DNA of 14,141 nucleotides from positions 1 through 14,141 of the forward strand of contig CAJXFN010000023.1 of assembly GCA_913052655.1 (NCBI GenBank), in the 5' to 3' direction. A program made the translations under genes and the position numbers. Shown here in pieces: positions 13,626 to 14,141 of this stretch. The DNA is from an uncultured Flavobacteriales bacterium. GTDB lineage: Bacteria > Bacteroidota > Bacteroidia > Flavobacteriales > BACL11. The first letter of the stretch is position 1. The number at the start of each line of letters is the position of its first letter. Below the pieces are notes generated by a model. The model saw only the letters and a program-made list of their open reading frames with translations, made no database searches and was not told the origin of the DNA.

Positions 13626-14141
13626 TTATGGGAAAATGAAATTTAATGAATCAAGATGACTTGATAATGCTTCCTTAGTTGTTGATGTAATAGAAACATT
13701 TTCTTGTAATTTATATGTCCTACAAGAAAACAAACCATATCCATTTGTAATTTCTGAATATATAGGCCTCTCTTGAACAACACCTGTAGGAGGAATATTT
13801 AAGTTCATATATGTTTGTAAACCTCCTCCTCCTGCCGATAAAGAGAAGTCAATATCATTAATACGTCTATTTACAGTGCTAGATTTTTTTATATTATTAG
13901 CTAAAAAATTAAAAAATCCTTCACCGGTTATTTGTTGTAAATATTCAACACTACCATCATGTTCAATTAATGGAAAGTCTTTCTGTATAGTTTTAACTAC
14001 AGTATCTATAGTTCCATATTCTGTATAATTCACCATCATTGTCAATTGATAAATTTCAGCATTTTTAGAATGGTCCCATTCTACTGTAGAACCCGCAAAA
14101 TCTCCAGTTATACTATAAAATCCCATTTGAAAAGCAGGATT
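13626..14141 (-). CDS. Unidentified protein, C-terminal part
   Basis: The frame is open from the right edge (entering as NPAFQ) to a TAA at 13626-13628; an internal Met at 14126 is not taken as the start because the frame continues through it. The 171 visible residues include a strand-rich region with STVEWDHSKNAEIYQL, a helix (EYLQQITGEGFFNFLANNI), a Gly-rich SAGGGGLQTYMNL and a closing EITNGYGLFSCRTYKLQ. The style resembles C-terminal parts of Bacteroidota lipoproteins such as the DUF4249 group, but I cannot name the family. The N-terminus, where a lipoprotein signal would be, is outside the window. No clear hairpin terminator follows. It lies upstream of dnaK on the same strand with 144 bases between. 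Confidence 0.7.
   Translation of the reverse strand, partial: NPAFQMGFYSITGDFAGSTVEWDHSKNAEIYQLTMMVNYTEYGTIDTVVKTIQKDFPLIEHDGSVEYLQQITGEGFFNFLANNIKKSSTVNRRINDIDFSLSAGGGGLQTYMNLNIPPTGVVQERPIYSEITNGYGLFSCRTYKLQENVSITSTTKEALSSHLDSLNFIFP

Overview
The window is AT-rich and reads as a chromosomal segment of a Bacteroidota bacterium, most likely a marine Flavobacteriia-type organism. Supporting signs are a gliding-motility/type IX secretion C-terminal domain protein, a fused E1 alpha/beta 2-oxoacid dehydrogenase, a DUF4159-like protein, start codons with no clear Shine-Dalgarno sequence, and repeated matches to the Bacteroidota -7 promoter element TAnnTTTG upstream of genes. Coding density is very high. 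No gene-free stretch exceeds 300 bases; the longest gaps are about 120 bp (1160-1281) and 144 bp (13482-13625).

Layout. At 1-138 is the 3' end of a DUF4159-type gene. It converges, with one base between the stop codons, on paaE (minus strand). From 1282 to 8047 runs a plus-strand aerobic phenylacetate catabolism operon: paaA, paaB, paaC, paaD, paaH, paaI, paaY and paaZ. paaE and paaA diverge from a 122-bp region carrying a -7 element for each direction. A 27-codon reading frame resembling one MORN repeat lies between paaY and paaZ. Next come a fused branched-chain-type 2-oxoacid dehydrogenase E1 gene (8108-10159), a small His/Asp-rich lipoprotein (minus), a secreted PKD/T9SS-sorted protein (minus), dnaK (minus) and the C-terminal part of an unidentified protein (minus) that runs off the right edge.

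How the genes work together. PaaA and PaaC form the di-iron epoxidase core, PaaB is a further part of the complex, PaaE supplies electrons and PaaD probably matures iron-sulfur centres. The complex turns phenylacetyl-CoA into its ring-1,2-epoxide. PaaZ then opens the oxepin ring and oxidises the aldehyde, and PaaH performs a later beta-oxidation dehydrogenation. PaaI and PaaY are thioesterases that relieve CoA trapping. The ligase PaaK, the isomerase/hydratase pair PaaG/PaaF and the thiolase PaaJ are not in this window. The E1, lipoprotein, secreted protein and dnaK genes look like unrelated neighbours with their own promoters.

I found no strong case for an undescribed multi-gene system. The points most worth a second look are the MORN-like micro-ORF inside the paa operon, the promoter/terminator overlap downstream of dnaK, the His/Asp lipoprotein with two in-frame tandem repeats, and the two convergent gene pairs with almost no spacer.
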